The notes beneath the pieces are model-generated. The model was not told where the DNA came from, did not search any database, and saw nothing but the letters and a program-made list of their open reading frames with translations. 64,000 nucleotides of DNA from Hirundichthys speculiger (Eukaryota > Chordata > Actinopteri > Beloniformes > Exocoetidae), in assembly GCA_018398805.1 (NCBI GenBank), contig JAGFBZ010000289.1, forward strand, positions 2,869,001-2,933,000. Reading direction: 5' to 3'. Shown here in pieces: positions 1-14,540 of this stretch. Both the position numbers and the translations under genes were made by a program. Numbering within the stretch: the first letter of the stretch is position 1; each line of letters opens with the position of its first letter.

Positions 1-2607
1 TTTTTAAAATGTGAAATTAAAGAAAAACTACTGACACAAAGCCAAATTTAAGGTTTGGTCAGTTTTTTTTTCTGTATTTTGAGCTGTCTGCAAGAGCATC
101 ATTGGGGTTGGGAGTAAATGTGAGGTGCATGCTTTGATAAGCACATTAGCTGCCATTGAAGCCTCTAATGGAATAGACATGTTTTCAGGAGTGGCTACCA
201 AACTAATCTATATCTGTCCAGTTTCCTCTTCCTGTTCTCCACATGTTACATCCTGCTGTGTTGAAGCTCTGATAGCACTATCTCCAAGCTTTTCTTCCAC
301 TCAGATACTCAGTTGTCCCTTTCCCACTCTCTGTCTCTTTCTCCGTCTGTCTCCAGGCCTCCCCACCTCCAAATTTCCTCTATTTTTTTTTCCTTTGATC
401 AAAGAAAGGAATACCATGTTCTTTGGTCTAAAGAGGAATAGACTGTCTTTTTTTTCCCCTCCTACCTCGCTGCCTATTTCTGTATCTGCTATGAACTTTT
501 CACCTCGTGATGATGCTCTTCAGTTGCCTCCTTTTTGCATCCTGTCCTAAGACAGAATAAGGGACTAATTCTCTGAGAAGTAGATGAGAATCGGACAATC
601 CTGCAGGATTTCTGTCCTCCTAAATGAGATCTTCTCTCAGGAATTAATAATCAGACACGTGTGTCCTTGGGAGAAGCACAAATCTTGGTTTTGCATGCAT
701 GAGTTTGCATCTCTGTGAATGTGGAAGAACATTGTTTTATTCATGAAAGCCAATAGTGTCATGTATGTTTTCTCGAGCATTTTATCAGAAGCATTCAGTG
801 GAATAGCTCAAGTTTGATAGTGTCCAGCAGCCCAGCGAGATGATATTAGAAGTGTCAGCAAGCTAAGGCCTGCTGATGTGAGAAATAAATAATCTGCTCG
901 CTCTTGTTGTGTTAACGGTGGGATGTTTTCTCAAGAGTTGCATTCATCCTCACATCCTTGTGTTGCTGTTTCTAATTATTTCCTAACAATCTGCATTTAA
1001 ATGAAAGCATTTAAGCTATGCGACTTTAATCATGTAGTACATCATTAATCATTAACAACATTCCATGTAGTTAATTTAATTTAAAAATACAAGCATATTC
1101 CTTGTGCTACCACAGTATTGCAAAATTAATCCTATTTTGGTCTTTCTTCAACCTTGAATAGGTTTATACGGGGAGAATATACTAAAAACAGTTTAATGGT
1201 TCTGAAAATCTGGCATTAAACATGATATTTACTCTGCAGAATTAAATATTTGACTAACACTATGAAGCTAAAAGTTGGCAAACATCTTTAGACATGAAGG
1301 AAATAGTTGCATGTGTTAAAAAAAAATGTTTTTTTTTAGTCCTGTGTTACAGAGGTGCTGTTCCCCAGATTTTGTTCCCTTTGAACAAAAGACATGTTGT
1401 TTCTCCAAATTTTGAATCTTTGTGGTAATTTAAGCTACAGCAGCTGCTGGTACCATCAACATATTTACTATAGAGATGCAAGAGTGGCACAGGCTGCTAA
1501 TGTATGTTCATGAAAAAAAGTTTACAAAGTTCTTAAGCGTCTGAAAGTATTGACCTTTCCTTTGCATTGGACAAAAACCCAGAAGTTGCTGTAAGGGGTT
1601 CATTGTGAAAAAGTGTGTTTATGCAGCAGTTGTGAGGCAGGTTGCGCTTCTTCCAGGAGTGCTGGTAGTGTGAATTCTCCACCTAGAGTTATAAACATTG
1701 TAGTTATTAGAAAAAAACCTGCGTTATTTCTCAGCTGACCTAGATGCAGATGAGTAGCCAGAAGATGGGGCGTAAAGGAGGGCAACAAGACGGATGATCC
1801 CCATTATCTATTGCAGGGAGGAAAGGGGCAGCTAGACAAGTCTGCTCAGTAATTCATAGGCTCACTCTATCTTTCCCTGGTTCCTCCTCTGCTCTATAAA
1901 CCCTCTGATTACAAAGTCATTTTTAGTTCAGTCCAGCTGGGGAAACTGCCAAACCTCTGGCTGGTCATCGCGCTTGTTTTGCCGTGGACCCATTCAGCAA
2001 ACATTTACAAAGGAGCATGGCTTTTGATTCAAGAGCTGCCTGATTTGTTCATGGTTGATCGGTTGATTGGGCTCACAGGGAATGTCATTGCTGCAGGTTT
2101 GAGATGTTTGGAAGAGGGTCCAACTGTGTAAAATGCATCTGAAAATGTTCTTTATCAGTAGTCGGATCGCCCTCGCAGAAACACGGGCTCTTGTTTTTAT
2201 CTGTGTCCTAGAAGCGGCTGCTGCAGCTCTGACCCAGTTTCCCTGTGGAGATCGTTGCAGTTTCGCTATTTATCTAATCATTCAGATAAGTGTGGAACTA
2301 CTTACTGTATGCCAACAGGTAAAGAAGTGACTCGGCCAAGTGCTGTCAAGGGGTAATGCTGGAGATGACATGATTATTCCGCTCACACTTGCTTCTCAAC
2401 CTCTGATACTGACAGGGCCTTGATGATACAATGGTCAGTGGTGGGTATCTCATTGCTGTTAATGGACTTCACCCCATCCTAGACTCAATTTCTTTTTCAC
2501 AAAGTTCAAAAGTTCACATGAGCCTTAGAGTAGGGATATAACCTGATAGATCAGACCTACGTCTAGACAGATGTAGCGTCATAGTCATTGTCAGAGTCTA
2601 AAGGGAG

Positions 2608-2830
2608 AGCGGTGTTGCCAACTTAGTGATTTTGCTGCTCTGTTTAGTGAGTATTCACACCCCTCTAGTGACTTTTTCTGGTGTTATTAGGGACTTTCAC
2701 TTTGACGTGAAAGCGGGTATCGTTACTCTTAATGAGTAGCTGCAGCGAGCCCCTCCCTGTCCTAAAGCTCTCACAGGTGGTCCAATCCGCAGCAGACTGC
2801 AAATCGTGCATGAGCGAAGCTGCTGATTCC
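2608..2830. repeat. Possible teleost interspersed repeat
   Basis: GTGTTGCCAACTTAGTGATT and the following CCCCTCTAGTGACTTTTTCT resemble a repeat I have seen in many fish introns. Boundaries and class are unclear, and no second copy is visible in the window. Confidence 0.3.
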
Positions 2831-4539
2831 TGGCAGGATGTAAATGTAAAATGTCCTTTATCTAAAATAAATCACTGCACTTGACTCGCACAACTTCAGA
2901 CACTTACTCGCACCTACCATCCAGGTTACAACCTTGCAGCTGCGTTGTCATCGTGAAGCTCGACCAGAGACTCTCTACAAGGATGTGATTGGCCCCCCAA
3001 GACTTTTTGACATAGTTAATGAGCTCTAATGGGTGGTAGCCAGACAGGACTGCACAGCAAATTCAGATTAAATATGCTAGTAGGGATGCACAATTAGTAA
3101 ATGTCAGGTTGAATCTGTATAGTGTCATTTTTATCTTAACATTTATTGTCACCCGTGTTTAAGATGTTTAAGATGTGTGCAATAGAACAAAAAACAAGCA
3201 GCAGTGAATTTTCACTAAATATTTGACCGCAAAACTACCGTAAACCATCTGCTAAACTGTGAACAGACAGAGAGAGCAGAAACATTTTTTTTAATGTGTC
3301 TGTGATAAAAGAAAACAAGAACACAATGAGCTGGAAAATGTTGCTACAATGTACAGTCAAACCTTTTATATTTCCTGTGGATAAAAAACACTCAAACACA
3401 CTCTTTACAAAAGTTACTGCCTTTCATGATGAACTTGAAGTAAAGAGCATCTTTGCCCAAGAGTCAATACCATCATGAACCTTAAACACGGTCATCCTTC
3501 TGAATACAGGGTTTGGTTATTGGCCAGCTTTGGTGGCCACGTCCTTTGTAAACTTTCTTTTTGGAAAGTATGACTGTACAGGAAGGCCTGGTGAGTTGGT
3601 CTGCAGAGCTCTCTAACGAGAGACCACACAGTGCAAGGAGAAGTTGATCACTGGTCCTGAGTCATTCACTGGTCACCTCTGTGGTCAAAGTCCACCAGCT
3701 CAACAAATAAACATATAAATAAACTTCTATTCGGCCTCCTCAATGAGGTCTGCCTATTGTTAATTAAAACCAAACATTTTATGAGTATGGAATTACTTTC
3801 TACATTAAGAGCCTGAAGCACATGCAGGATTTAGATGATTAGTGAGGGGACTTTTACACATAGCTGTTGTTTTTCTCTGTAATAGGATCCAAAAGAGAAG
3901 AATGTTGAACTTTGGAGCGAAAGCTGGTTGCTGTAAATGTTAAGAAGTCCGGTTTGGGAAAGAGCAGCCACTCTGCTGTGGTCCCTGACATAGTGGAGGT
4001 TAGAACGTGGAGGGTCATAAATATTTCAAGGGTGGGCCTCAGAGCAGAGTTGGAGCTTCGGATTGTTGTACTGCTTTCAGTCTGCATGCGGTTGTCAGCA
4101 TGTCTGGCTATCCTTTTACTTTTGTGTCTCTGAGTGCTTTGTCAGGGCGGCTCTTCCCATTTATTGGTGACAAGCCACAGAGCTGTGTTTTTCTTTTTAA
4201 GCTTGACGATGACCCAACAGTAGCAGGAACTGCCTTGCCCACTCCATTTGCATTTTTTTTTCTTTTAATAGCAATCCTCAATTTCCTGTCTGTCTTTTTA
4301 AGTTCTAGGAGCCACGAGTCTTTGAAAAACTGAAGATTCATGTTTTTCTCTATTTGTTTATTCAAACGTGGATAAGTCCACACAGTAAGAATTTCACCAG
4401 CACAGTAATTTTGGTGTGTGTGACTTTTTCTGTGGTTATAATTGCTCTTTTTTCTATCTATTTTTTACAGTAATATATTAACAATAGATCGGTTGTTCTT
4501 ACAAATGAACTAAATCACTAGCATCATGTAATCAACTGA

Positions 4540-4580
4540 ATTGAATAATATTTTATTAATCTCAAGGGGAAATTAGACAA
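4540..4580 (-). repeat. Short LINE 3' tail remnant
   Basis: TTTTATTAATCTCAAGGGGA is the same LINE 3'-terminal motif as at 27235-27262 and in the same orientation. Only about 40 bases are recognisable. Confidence 0.4.
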
Positions 4581-7500
4581 ACCAGCTCAAATATTCATGT
4601 GACAGCTGTGGATTTGTTGTGACAGATTTTGGCTCAGAGGGATTTTAAAGTTTGTTCTGAAAGTTGAGATGAACAACATATTTTTCCCCTCCTGACTTTC
4701 CTACCACAAATATGCGCAAGACATTTCAGTCTCTTTCACTGGATTCAACCACAAAAGGGACATTGGCTTATTGGTGCTGTTTTGACACTGTTTTCATTGC
4801 ATGTGGTTTTATCTGAAGGCAGAAATGGTTGCAATGTTAATAACATTTCCACACTTTTTGGTTCGCAGCTTCTGACAGACTGTCGCATTCTCCAGGACAT
4901 ATTTTACGATTGTTAGATAGGTATACAGATACTTGATTCTTAAAAACGATGCTCTGTAACCAATTAGAGATTAATTGGTTGCAATTTTTTTTGGATGATC
5001 CTGATTTTCTTAAAGGTCTGGGGAAGTTCTGTTGATCATGCTCTTCGACGTGTTGGATTAAGTTTGTTGTCCCAAGTGTTTGTGTCACTCCTTTACAGTG
5101 TTTTTTTTTTCTTTTTTGTTGTACAGACTGCTGTGTTTGAATATTGTGTGCGCACAGTGGAAATACTTCCTCACCAAAGGTTCCCAGTAACGAAAAAAGC
5201 TTTTAGGTTTGTCAGCACTGTATGCTGGCAGATTTAACAATCCCCTCCCCTCAAAGAAATCAGATTTCTCAGTGCTTATATATACATATGATGCATTTAC
5301 TGACTTGAAAGAAAAATAGATTATTTTCATGATTGATATAGGCCGACCACTGGTCTGAATCAATCGGCCAAATATCACGTCATCATATTGTTCCTCTCAT
5401 CTATGCGATGAGTCAGTACAGTTCTACTTCCAGTTTTTGTGGGGCAGATGCAAGATGCATTTTAAGGGCAATATTACTGCAAAGGAAGTACATTTTATTA
5501 AGGCTTTTCTGAGTTAATGAGTCTAATATATTCGTGAGAGTCCCAGCTCATTGACTTTGCCTTTGCACTGGCCAGTGTTTGTTCTTGTTAAAGTTTTGAA
5601 ATGCTTCAGCCCTAACTTGATTAAACTGGAATCTGACTGTGAATGCCGGAATGTGAATTTCATGTCCTTAAATCAACAAACACAGGCGGAGAAGCTGCTA
5701 CTTATTCATTTATTTATTTGGCACAAATTTTTTCCTCCTTTGCATATACCAACAAAATACTGTATACAAAATGGCATAGTTTTCCAAGCCCAGCAGGTAT
5801 TTGGCCCGCTGCTCTGACAGAAGTAGAAACATGGTGCCAGCGTCCAGCCGGGCCAGCATCCTGTCCATCCTGCCACAGTGATACTGCTGAGCCCTGAGGT
5901 TGGCCAGACACACTCTTGTTTGGATTTTATTTATTTTTATTGTTTTCCCAAATTCATAATTCAAAGGTGTGCCCAACATTTAAACTTCACGTCTTCCTCA
6001 ATTTGAGAATATTTTCCTTATTTGAATGCGTGCTAGATGCAGCAGCTTTGGGGCTGCTGGTGACTCGGCGTGTGTCCTTGCTGCGAGGGAGATGGCATGT
6101 GCTGTGGAGAGCAGCAGGCGCTGGTGCCAGGGAGATCTGCTGACCAAACAAGCTACATGGCCCACTTCAAGGACATATTGCAATTTTCATGCTCTGCTCA
6201 CCCGATTATTCTCACCAGCAAGGTGCTCCCTCTGCCTCATTCAGTTTTAAAGTGTAAGTTCTTCATTGCTTATTCATCTGCTGTCATTGTTTGTGTTTTG
6301 ATCCCTCAGCTACAGACCCCCTCAACCGTGTCAGAAATGATGAAAATGGCACCTTATTCTTTAGCTTTAATTCTGCCTAAAGTCTATAAATTATACATAA
6401 AAAAAATCTTGTATAAGCTGTATAAGAAATTCAAAACACTCTTACTGCAGGGCTCTAAAGGTGCAAAGTAAATTGCTTGTAAAGGTCCAAGGCTGAGATC
6501 ACTGAGCTGTGCAGGGAGCCTTGATGCTGTATAGATTTTTTTATTTTTTTTATTTTTTAAGAGCCCAAGGTAAAACTTCAGCGTTTCACATCTGTCTTTT
6601 CATTTATATTCCTGTCTAACTTTATCTTTTTTTTTTTTGGCTTCAAGGTTTAACTTTTGCAGCCACAGAAATAATATATTTATAATTACTACATAGCATC
6701 AGTGGAATTACATCATAACAGTGAGCGTTAAATAAAGCTGTTCTACTGTGTTGACAGACCATCACCCGTACTGAATTTCATTAACTATACTTGTCACCCC
6801 TGGAACATTTTGTGAACATGAAAACGAATGAGAGCGATGTGTCAGATGATATTTTATTTTCAGTACAATGTGTTGTTATTACGGCCTATTTCATCATGAA
6901 GCTGTCTCGGCTCAGTATTCACAAGTGAGCCTCTCAGGTTAATGAGAAAGGCGGCAATTGTACAAACACCTCCAGAGGCATCGCAGAAGTTTATTGTCGT
7001 AACGGATCACGAGCCGAATCTTGTGAGAGTGTTGTGAGCCAAACATTTGTTATAAAGATTCAGTCCTGATAAATGCTTTCATCATCTCCTTGTTGGTGCC
7101 ATCAACACCTACTGACTTACCGTGACCTTTCCTGGTTGGGGGGGAGGCTCTCGAGGTTCATCCTGCAGGGCAAGGCAGCAGTCTGTTGAGTCCACTGACC
7201 TCAGCCAAACAAAAGCGTGCTTTCAATGAAAGTATGAAGAGATCCATTTGAAAAGGCAGCCTCACACAAACCACACTGCTTCTCTAACAGCAGATAGAAT
7301 GTTGGAGAAGATGTGAGATTCTGAGTCATCTGAGTTTCTCTGCCAGGAAAGATGCCTAATTACCTCGCTCTGAATAGTGTGACAATGAAAGAAGATGTAT
7401 GGACTTATTTTTAAACTGTGAAGTTTGGGGGGGAGGCTGCAGCGAGAACTTGGAGATGACTAAACATATTTGAAGTTTTCTTTTCTATTCTTTTTTGGCG

Positions 7501-10500
7501 TGCTCAATCGCTGTCTGTGCCTACACAGATGTGATGTGAAGATCAAAGAAAAACACAGCCCTTTGCTGCAGCAGCAGGCTGCATTGTGAGTGTCTCTGGT
7601 GCAAAACAAACAGAAAATGTCTGGAATGTGCTGCATGACCTATGAACTTCAACATGAGGAGAGGGCTTTCCCCGCCATCGCTCCAGGACACAACCGTACG
7701 CATCAAAAAGGTGAACAGCAAAGCAGGTTGTCTCTCCATTTTAGAACGAGGCCAAATTGTCCTTCCTCTTTCACTTCATGTCCTTAGAAGGAAGGAATAT
7801 TGACACACTTAATGAGTTTTTTTTCTTTTTAATTATATGTCTAAATATAGTCTTTGTTTACATTTTGAAATAGAACTTAACCTGACAGGCTGGGCCCACA
7901 TACCAGAAAATGTGTTTTCAGCCTGTGTGCTCTTTGCAGACAGACAGTTTTTGGTGAATTGTGCTGCTTTTCCTCTCCAGAGACTTTTCCGTGTGTGTGT
8001 GTGTGTGTGTTATTCAGCTCGCAGGCAAGAAGAAAGGAGGGTTGCAAAGCAAGAGCAGAGTTGTATTTAAAACTCCTAAGGCATAACTGACAAACCGTGT
8101 AGCGTGTTCTTGAATTTAACCATCACCACCCAATCTTTATGCAAACTTGTAAATCAGGATTGCTTTTCTTTTCTTTTTGATATTTGCATTTGTATTGAGT
8201 GCACGTATAATGCCTTGGATTAAAAAAAAAAAAAAATCTGGAGTTTTAATTGACTCTTCCAACCAAAAAGAGTATCATGCAAGTTTGAAGGTAATTACTT
8301 TTAAATGATTAAATAAAATATGAGCCTTGCCAGGTGCTGACTGAACCATAGAAATCCCTTGTCAGAAAAGGCAAGAAAAACAGAGTGAGATTTTATACAA
8401 GCTTTTATAAATCCAAACTCATCTGATAAAGAAAATGAAACCAAACTGATCACCTGGCTTAAACGGTGGCTTTCAGCCTACCTGTTACACCAGCAGAAAT
8501 GATGGCCACGGTTACTAACAGACGTCTGACACAATTCTGATGAAGGTGTAAGAGGATGAAGATGTAGATGGTTCAAATATTTTGAAATTACATGACGCTA
8601 AAACACGGATAGGTGTTCCATCTTTCTTGAATATTTTGCCTCCCATCTGAGCAGCTTTCAGCAGTTCAAGACACATTCTCTTGATCAAAACTCTGGTTCT
8701 TACTGAGTTAATGTTTTTTTCACTTTGTAACTGATGATAACCAATAGCTTTGCTTTTCTGTAAATTACCATGTTTTCAAAGATTTTTTTGTGTGTTATAG
8801 TCAACTAGGAGGCATTGTCTGAAGGGGCCCATTCCAGTGTAATGATGTATGACTGTGATCTCTCAAGCTATGTTAGTTCAAAGTCTAAAGTTATCACTGT
8901 GATGTTTTCACTGGCACTAACAGTGATGTTTTTACTGATAAGGAAGCTTCGGCTAGAGATTTATATCGAGACCTTTCACTCTGCAGCTGCAGCTGAAGAA
9001 AGTTTCTGAACCACTAAAAGGGATTTTACTCAGCTTCTCCAAAATGCTGCAGCAACAGTTTCCAATCATTCCTCCATATTGAGGCTGTATCGGTATCCCT
9101 CAAATAAATGTCGGTGATGAGCTCTGATCTGCATGCAGAGCGTTTCTTGTCCCTGCTCCGATAAAATCCACCTCTTTGCATCACACGCAGTTTTGCTGCT
9201 CGTCAACTGACCCTTGAGATTTTGAATAACCTTTTCACTCTGTGTTTTTGTGGAATCCCAGGCACTTTTGGACAAACAATGACACAAATACAGCTTTAAG
9301 CTGACCAGTAATCTAATATAACACGCACACACATTGACACACCCACGTTACGGCTCTGTGCTCTTACTCACAACATTCCTGACATAGAGGTCACAGGCCC
9401 CAGCGGCCTGTGGGTGATGTTTGTCCGTGGTCCCTTACTGTGTGTGAGTGTGTGTGTGACAGTTGAAGCTCAGCTGTTGAATCCAAGAAGTCTTGTCTCC
9501 AGTTTTTGCACTTGCTCATCATCGTCCACTTTGACCAATGGTCGAGACACTCATGAAATTGCGAGATGTGTGATCCCACAGCACCCGTTACACAAGTTGT
9601 CACTTTACATGAGGCGTTTCAGGGAAAACAAGAAAACCGCCCAGTCTGTGGATTTGTCATGGCTGATTGGCATCAATGCTTGTTTGACTCTGATTGTGTG
9701 GTTCCAAGGGCTTATTTTGAACTGTCAAATACTGTGGCATATTGTCTTACATATTTGTAGTTGGCAGTTTTTTTTTTTTTTTTTTTTGATAATGCTGCAC
9801 AGGTGCTGCAAAAGTAGAGATTGGCAGAGAAGATTTGGCAAATCTTCTATGGGCAATTGCATGTTCCTTACAAATGTGACATCATATAAAAGGAGAAATA
9901 AAGAGGCTTTCCAATGGCATAGGATTCATTGCCAAAAAGCATTGTTTCATAAAGTGATTTACCAAAAACAGATTTCCTTAGTTTTTGTGCTTAGTTAATA
10001 TGCATGGCGCTTAAGGTTTGTCTTGCTGTAAGCAGATGTTTCCCTCATCCTCCCCCATAATCAAAGCAGCTGAGGGATTGGCTGCGTCATGACTGTTAAA
10101 AATGCCTGATAACAACTGCAGTGGCCCCAGATGGATTTCACATACTGACTCAAGCGTGCCTGTTATTAGTCTGTTATTAGCATTTCAGACTCTAATAATA
10201 AGTGGCAGGTAGCTGCTAGCAGGTTCTCTGTAGTTGGATTAGCATTCATTGTGCTAGTCCCCTGATGATGCACTTAAGTGGAAACTTTCTCTTGGGGCCC
10301 ATGTCGTCTGCCTTAATTTGTAATTAGGTGCTATGTGTGTTCGAGTGAGAAAGCCTCATTCCTTGAAAAAAAGAGGGAAACGCATGGCGCAGTTGCTTTC
10401 TCGTCCCCCCCCTTTGTTATCTAATTTTGTAAGAAACTGAATTTAATTTGGTTGTTGTCATGGTCAGGTCATGTCTATATTTAGCCATCAGGATAAGATG

Positions 10501-12762
10501 CAGTTCTCTTTCACTGGGGTGACACTGAAAAAAGAGGAGGGGAGTACTTACGTTTTAAAAATGTTCCTCTTTGTGTAAAGTACAGAAATGGCAAAATAAA
10601 ACAATTCAAAACGTAATGAGAAGCGAATAACTCAGTAGAAACAGTTTCCTTTTAAAGAAACCTTTCAAGTTGACTTTAAACTTATAGTTTGGTCTGGTGA
10701 TCTAAGGTTTAACCCAGTCCTTCCAAATCAAAGCTTTAAAGGGAGTTGTATTTACATGTCTGAGCCCAAAGGGTCAGCTGACGAGGTACAAAAAGGGAGT
10801 AAGAACAGAGGAGTGGGAGGAATCGTGGGGCCTGGATTGAACTTTTTCCTTTCACAGAAACAGCTGGAGTATATCAGACCTTGTGGAAATCAGCATTTCC
10901 TAATATTTGAAATCTCTTATTTTCAGCCTGCTTCTACAGGACATGCAGTGCTCTGCCACATATCATAAGGCAGAAATGTATCATCGAAAAGTTGTGGTTC
11001 CCTTTATATTTATATGCCTCTAGATATGTCTATATGTGTTCATATCAGCACATTGTTGGCTTTTTCTTTCTCTTTGTAGTTGCATATTAACCTTATACTG
11101 CACAACAGTAAAAATACTCTCTGGGTTACCATAGCAACAGCACAGCTGACACGCCTTCAAATCCTCATAGTTCCTCTCAGATGTATGCTCTCTGTGTGCA
11201 GTGATGCATTCAGCACCAAAATATATACTTGAAATATTTTGTAGATTTGATCTTTTTCTTTTCTTTCTTTCTTTTTGCTAAACCTGCCAAAAGCTAATTG
11301 CAGTATCTAAATCTATTCCATGGATAATCACTGTGATCCACTTCAAAGCAGCAGGGGTCCAGCAGGCCTTGACCTCTGACCCACTGCTACTGACGCTGCA
11401 TCGTGATGAGTGCTTTATCCCCTGCAGGCCAGAGAGGAAAAATGATCAGAAAGGATTCAGCTGAATGCTACCAATGCGCACATTTAGTTTGGGGCTAAAG
11501 GAACTGAGCGCTTCCTGAAGACCATGTGGGACAGCTTCTCTCTCACTAGATGGTCACGTGGAGCCCCAAGTCTGCTCTTTTTTTTTTCTTTCCATTTAGA
11601 AGCTTTGTACATGTTATATATACGTGTAGACATAAATGCGTACAAAATATTGCATCGTCCTTCCCTGATGTCACACAGCCTGTTGGTCGATTAAGGCTGA
11701 GTTTAGTCCCTGGCTTATGTGTCTGTGGAAATAAGTGCAAAAGCAGACCTTGTACTGGCCGTTCTGTCTGCGTCTCCCTGGAACTGACTGTTTATTCTTG
11801 TTCCCTGCGAGTGATGGTCGTCAGCCTGAGCACTGACACTGCATTTCTTGGCAAAAAATTGCTATTGGAAGATTTAGCCAGGACAAGAGTTTGTTTTTGT
11901 CTTTGAAAAAGGTTCCACTTGTTTTTAAAGTCTCAGCTCACAAGCTGAATTCACTCTTTGCAACCTAATAACCATTCCATAAATCAGAGATATCATATCT
12001 GCTGCAGTGGACTGGTATTTATCAACTGCATTTCTTGAAGTGTTTATTTGAATACAATATGTTTTAGAGGCTTATGCATTCCTGTGGCTAGGTCCTTAAG
12101 AATAATCCTCGACACGTGAACTTTGGTACAACACTTGCACTGCATTGTTTACTGTATGAGAGAACAGTTAGCACAGTGTTGAGGCATTTGTGGCAAAACT
12201 GCTTAATGGACATGGACACATTTTCTGGTGGATTTAAGAGATACTTGTACATAATAGTCCACCTACTCGAAATGAAAACTAATGTTATTTATTTGTAAAT
12301 GCTTGACCATGTGTTTGTCTGCAAATTTTCATTATGAATTGTCAACTCTCTGACGTGAAATGGTTTCTTTCCCAAGCCAGGCAAAGACATCACTACAGTC
12401 GCCTCAGGAGACCAAAGTAGCCTCAGGTGCTGCTGGATGGTACCAGCTGGCTAACGTTAATGACCAAAAGCCCTGTGACCAGTATCACCCGAACTGTCTC
12501 TCTTTCACCAGATATCTTCTACTTATTGGTGGTTAGTGGGCTGCCTCATTTAGACGTGTGGTGTAAGTCAGAGAACCTCTAGAAACTGTGGAAATGGAAC
12601 TTCAGTCTGATTGACACAAGTGACAAGCCTCAGTGGAGACTTCTTTTCTGTTTGCTTGCATAATGTAACATACAGTATCTATTGTGTATCTGTATGGTTG
12701 TCTCTCTGATGGTAGAATTCAAGGCTTTTTGGTATGTTTATGGTGGTTTTCATACTATTTAG

Positions 12763-13646
12763 TAGGGATGCACGATAACTGTCTTTTAAAACCGATACCG
12801 ATAACAATAACTTTCAGCTCCTAAAGGCCGATACCGATACTCGATAACACACACATATACCTAAGATAATTAAATCAATACTATGAACAAAACCAAAAAC
12901 AGTTTTGACTCTTTAAATGAACAGATATTTATTTTTTTCCAATGAAACAATATTGGCAAGCCTCTCAGACATTTTTGTAAATGCTATCAAACAAACCTAT
13001 TTGATATCTCACATTAATTCAAAAAAAGTGCATTACTTACTGAAATAAAAAATAAAGGCTCCTTGAACTGATGGAGATACATGCATCAGAATTACAAACT
13101 GAAAAAGTGCATTCTTCAATAACAATAAAAAAAATAATGCACAGTGCATAATGTACTGACACAAGTTAGACTTGTCTGTGTAAATAAACTGAAAAAGTGC
13201 ACTCCATAGTAACAAAAAAAATTACGTTTAAAGGGTTCTATTCAAATGAATGCCTTTTAATTAAAGTAAATAAGGTTCAGTAGTTTTGTTTTTTTTTTTA
13301 TCTCATGGAACTTTTAGATGAGAGAGATGATGAGAGAGATGATCAACAAATAATCGCTGAAATTCTGCAAAAATCCGCCCCACAGCAGACGAGAGGCCGC
13401 AGCTGCCAGTGAAACATCAAACAATGAGAAAAAGCGTTTTTCTGATTATGCCGACGTCACTTGAACATAACATTCACTGCCGGTCATTCAAGGCTCAGAG
13501 GGAGAGACGCACTGTCGTGTTGACAAAAAAAAATATATATATGTTATCGGGGCTATTCGTCATGATATCGGACTTATCGGGATGACGTCATAATTTCCTG
13601 TTATTGGCCCGATAGTTATCGGGTCGATAATTATCGTACATCCCTA
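12763..13646. mobile_element. Non-autonomous hAT-type DNA transposon with perfect 8-bp target duplication
   Basis: The element starts TAGGGATGCACGATAA and ends in the inverted copy TTATCGTACATCCCTA (one mismatch). It is flanked on both sides by the direct repeat CTATTTAG (12755-12762 and 13647-13654). An 8-bp duplication with a TAGGG..-type end is characteristic of the hAT superfamily. The 884-base body has no usable open frame. Subterminal sequence is rich in CGATA/TATCG motifs. It shares long similarity with the remnant at 20565-21545, of which it looks like an internally deleted form. Confidence 0.9.
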
Positions 13647-14364
13647 CTATTTAGCCTTAGGACATGATGGGGATACTGTGGAGCACACACATGCTATAAA
13701 TGTTTGGAGCACATATGTTCAGGTGCTCTCTGTCTGCTGTCGATTTCTTTTCTTCTCTTCTAAGAGCATGAGGCTAACCTCAGCTCACCTCAGGCTGGAA
13801 TTTACTTTTTTTTCCTCCCCCCCCCCTTGTCTGGGTGTGTGTCTTTCTGTCTGCCTGTCAGATTCCTCACTGAGAGGCTCACTCAGGGCTTTGACCATTG
13901 ACAATAATCCTTGAGGTTTCAGAGGTTTCAGTAGGGAGGATATTGATCAAGTAGCTGGAGGATGATGAAATATTAAATGAGGGAGAAGGCTGAGAGGAGA
14001 AAAACGAGGAATAAATGTCAGCAACACACAGAAGAGATACAAGTTATGTCAAGTGACTGGGGGATACAGTGCACGTAGAATAGAGGGTTAAAAGAGGAAT
14101 AGGAGAAAAAAAAATCATGTTTATTTAAAAAGAAAAAATATTTACCTTGAATATAAAGAGGGATAATATCAGTCTTCCATAGGAGATGTGTCCATGTGAG
14201 TGAGTGATAGTCTTGGAGCTTGTTTAGTTTTTTTTTACTAAACAATGTTTCCACAAAGGTTCAACAAAAATAAATGATTTTTGTTTTGTTTTGTTTTGTT
14301 TTTTTTAGTTCTACATTCTGTAAGAACCACAGAGACTGAAGTATTTGATTACATTTTTTATATT

Positions 14365-14370
14365 TTTATT
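14365..14370 (-). terminator. Poly(A) signal AATAAA of the nested minus-strand gene
   Basis: Canonical AATAAA on the minus strand, about 170 bases after the stop codon at 14541, in AT-rich sequence. A normal 3' UTR length; supports the position of the last exon. Confidence 0.5.
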
Positions 14371-14540
14371 GAATAAACTACAAACAATGTTATTTTAGAG
14401 CTGTAAAAGGGGAGGTTTGAGGGGTAAAGGGCTTTGGGTAAGGACTGGGAGGAGAGAAGGGGGAGTAGGTGAGGTGGGGGAAGGATGGGTTCAGGAGGAA
14501 AGATTTGTACCCCTATTCATCTATATTCCTCCATCGTCTT

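Larger units (their letters stand above)
1..12754. other. Presumed dip2a first intron, left part: no gene seen
   Basis: No exon with family similarity or linked splice signals was found on either strand. Open frames here are short and mostly pyrimidine-rich or low-complexity. A possible repeat (2608-2830), a LINE tail (4540-4580) and a lone hAT-like end TAGGGATGCACAA at 3081 are the only structures noted. It could equally include intergenic sequence if dip2a exon 1 were somewhere here. Confidence 0.5.

Noticed and set aside
3081..3096. hAT-like end TAGGGATGCACAATTA
   Set aside because: No matching inverted end or 8-bp duplication nearby; probably a solo decayed end or chance.
9414..9998. 194-residue open frame on the plus strand
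   Set aside because: Cys/Phe-rich with a poly-Phe run from a T tract; no domain, no splice or promoter context.
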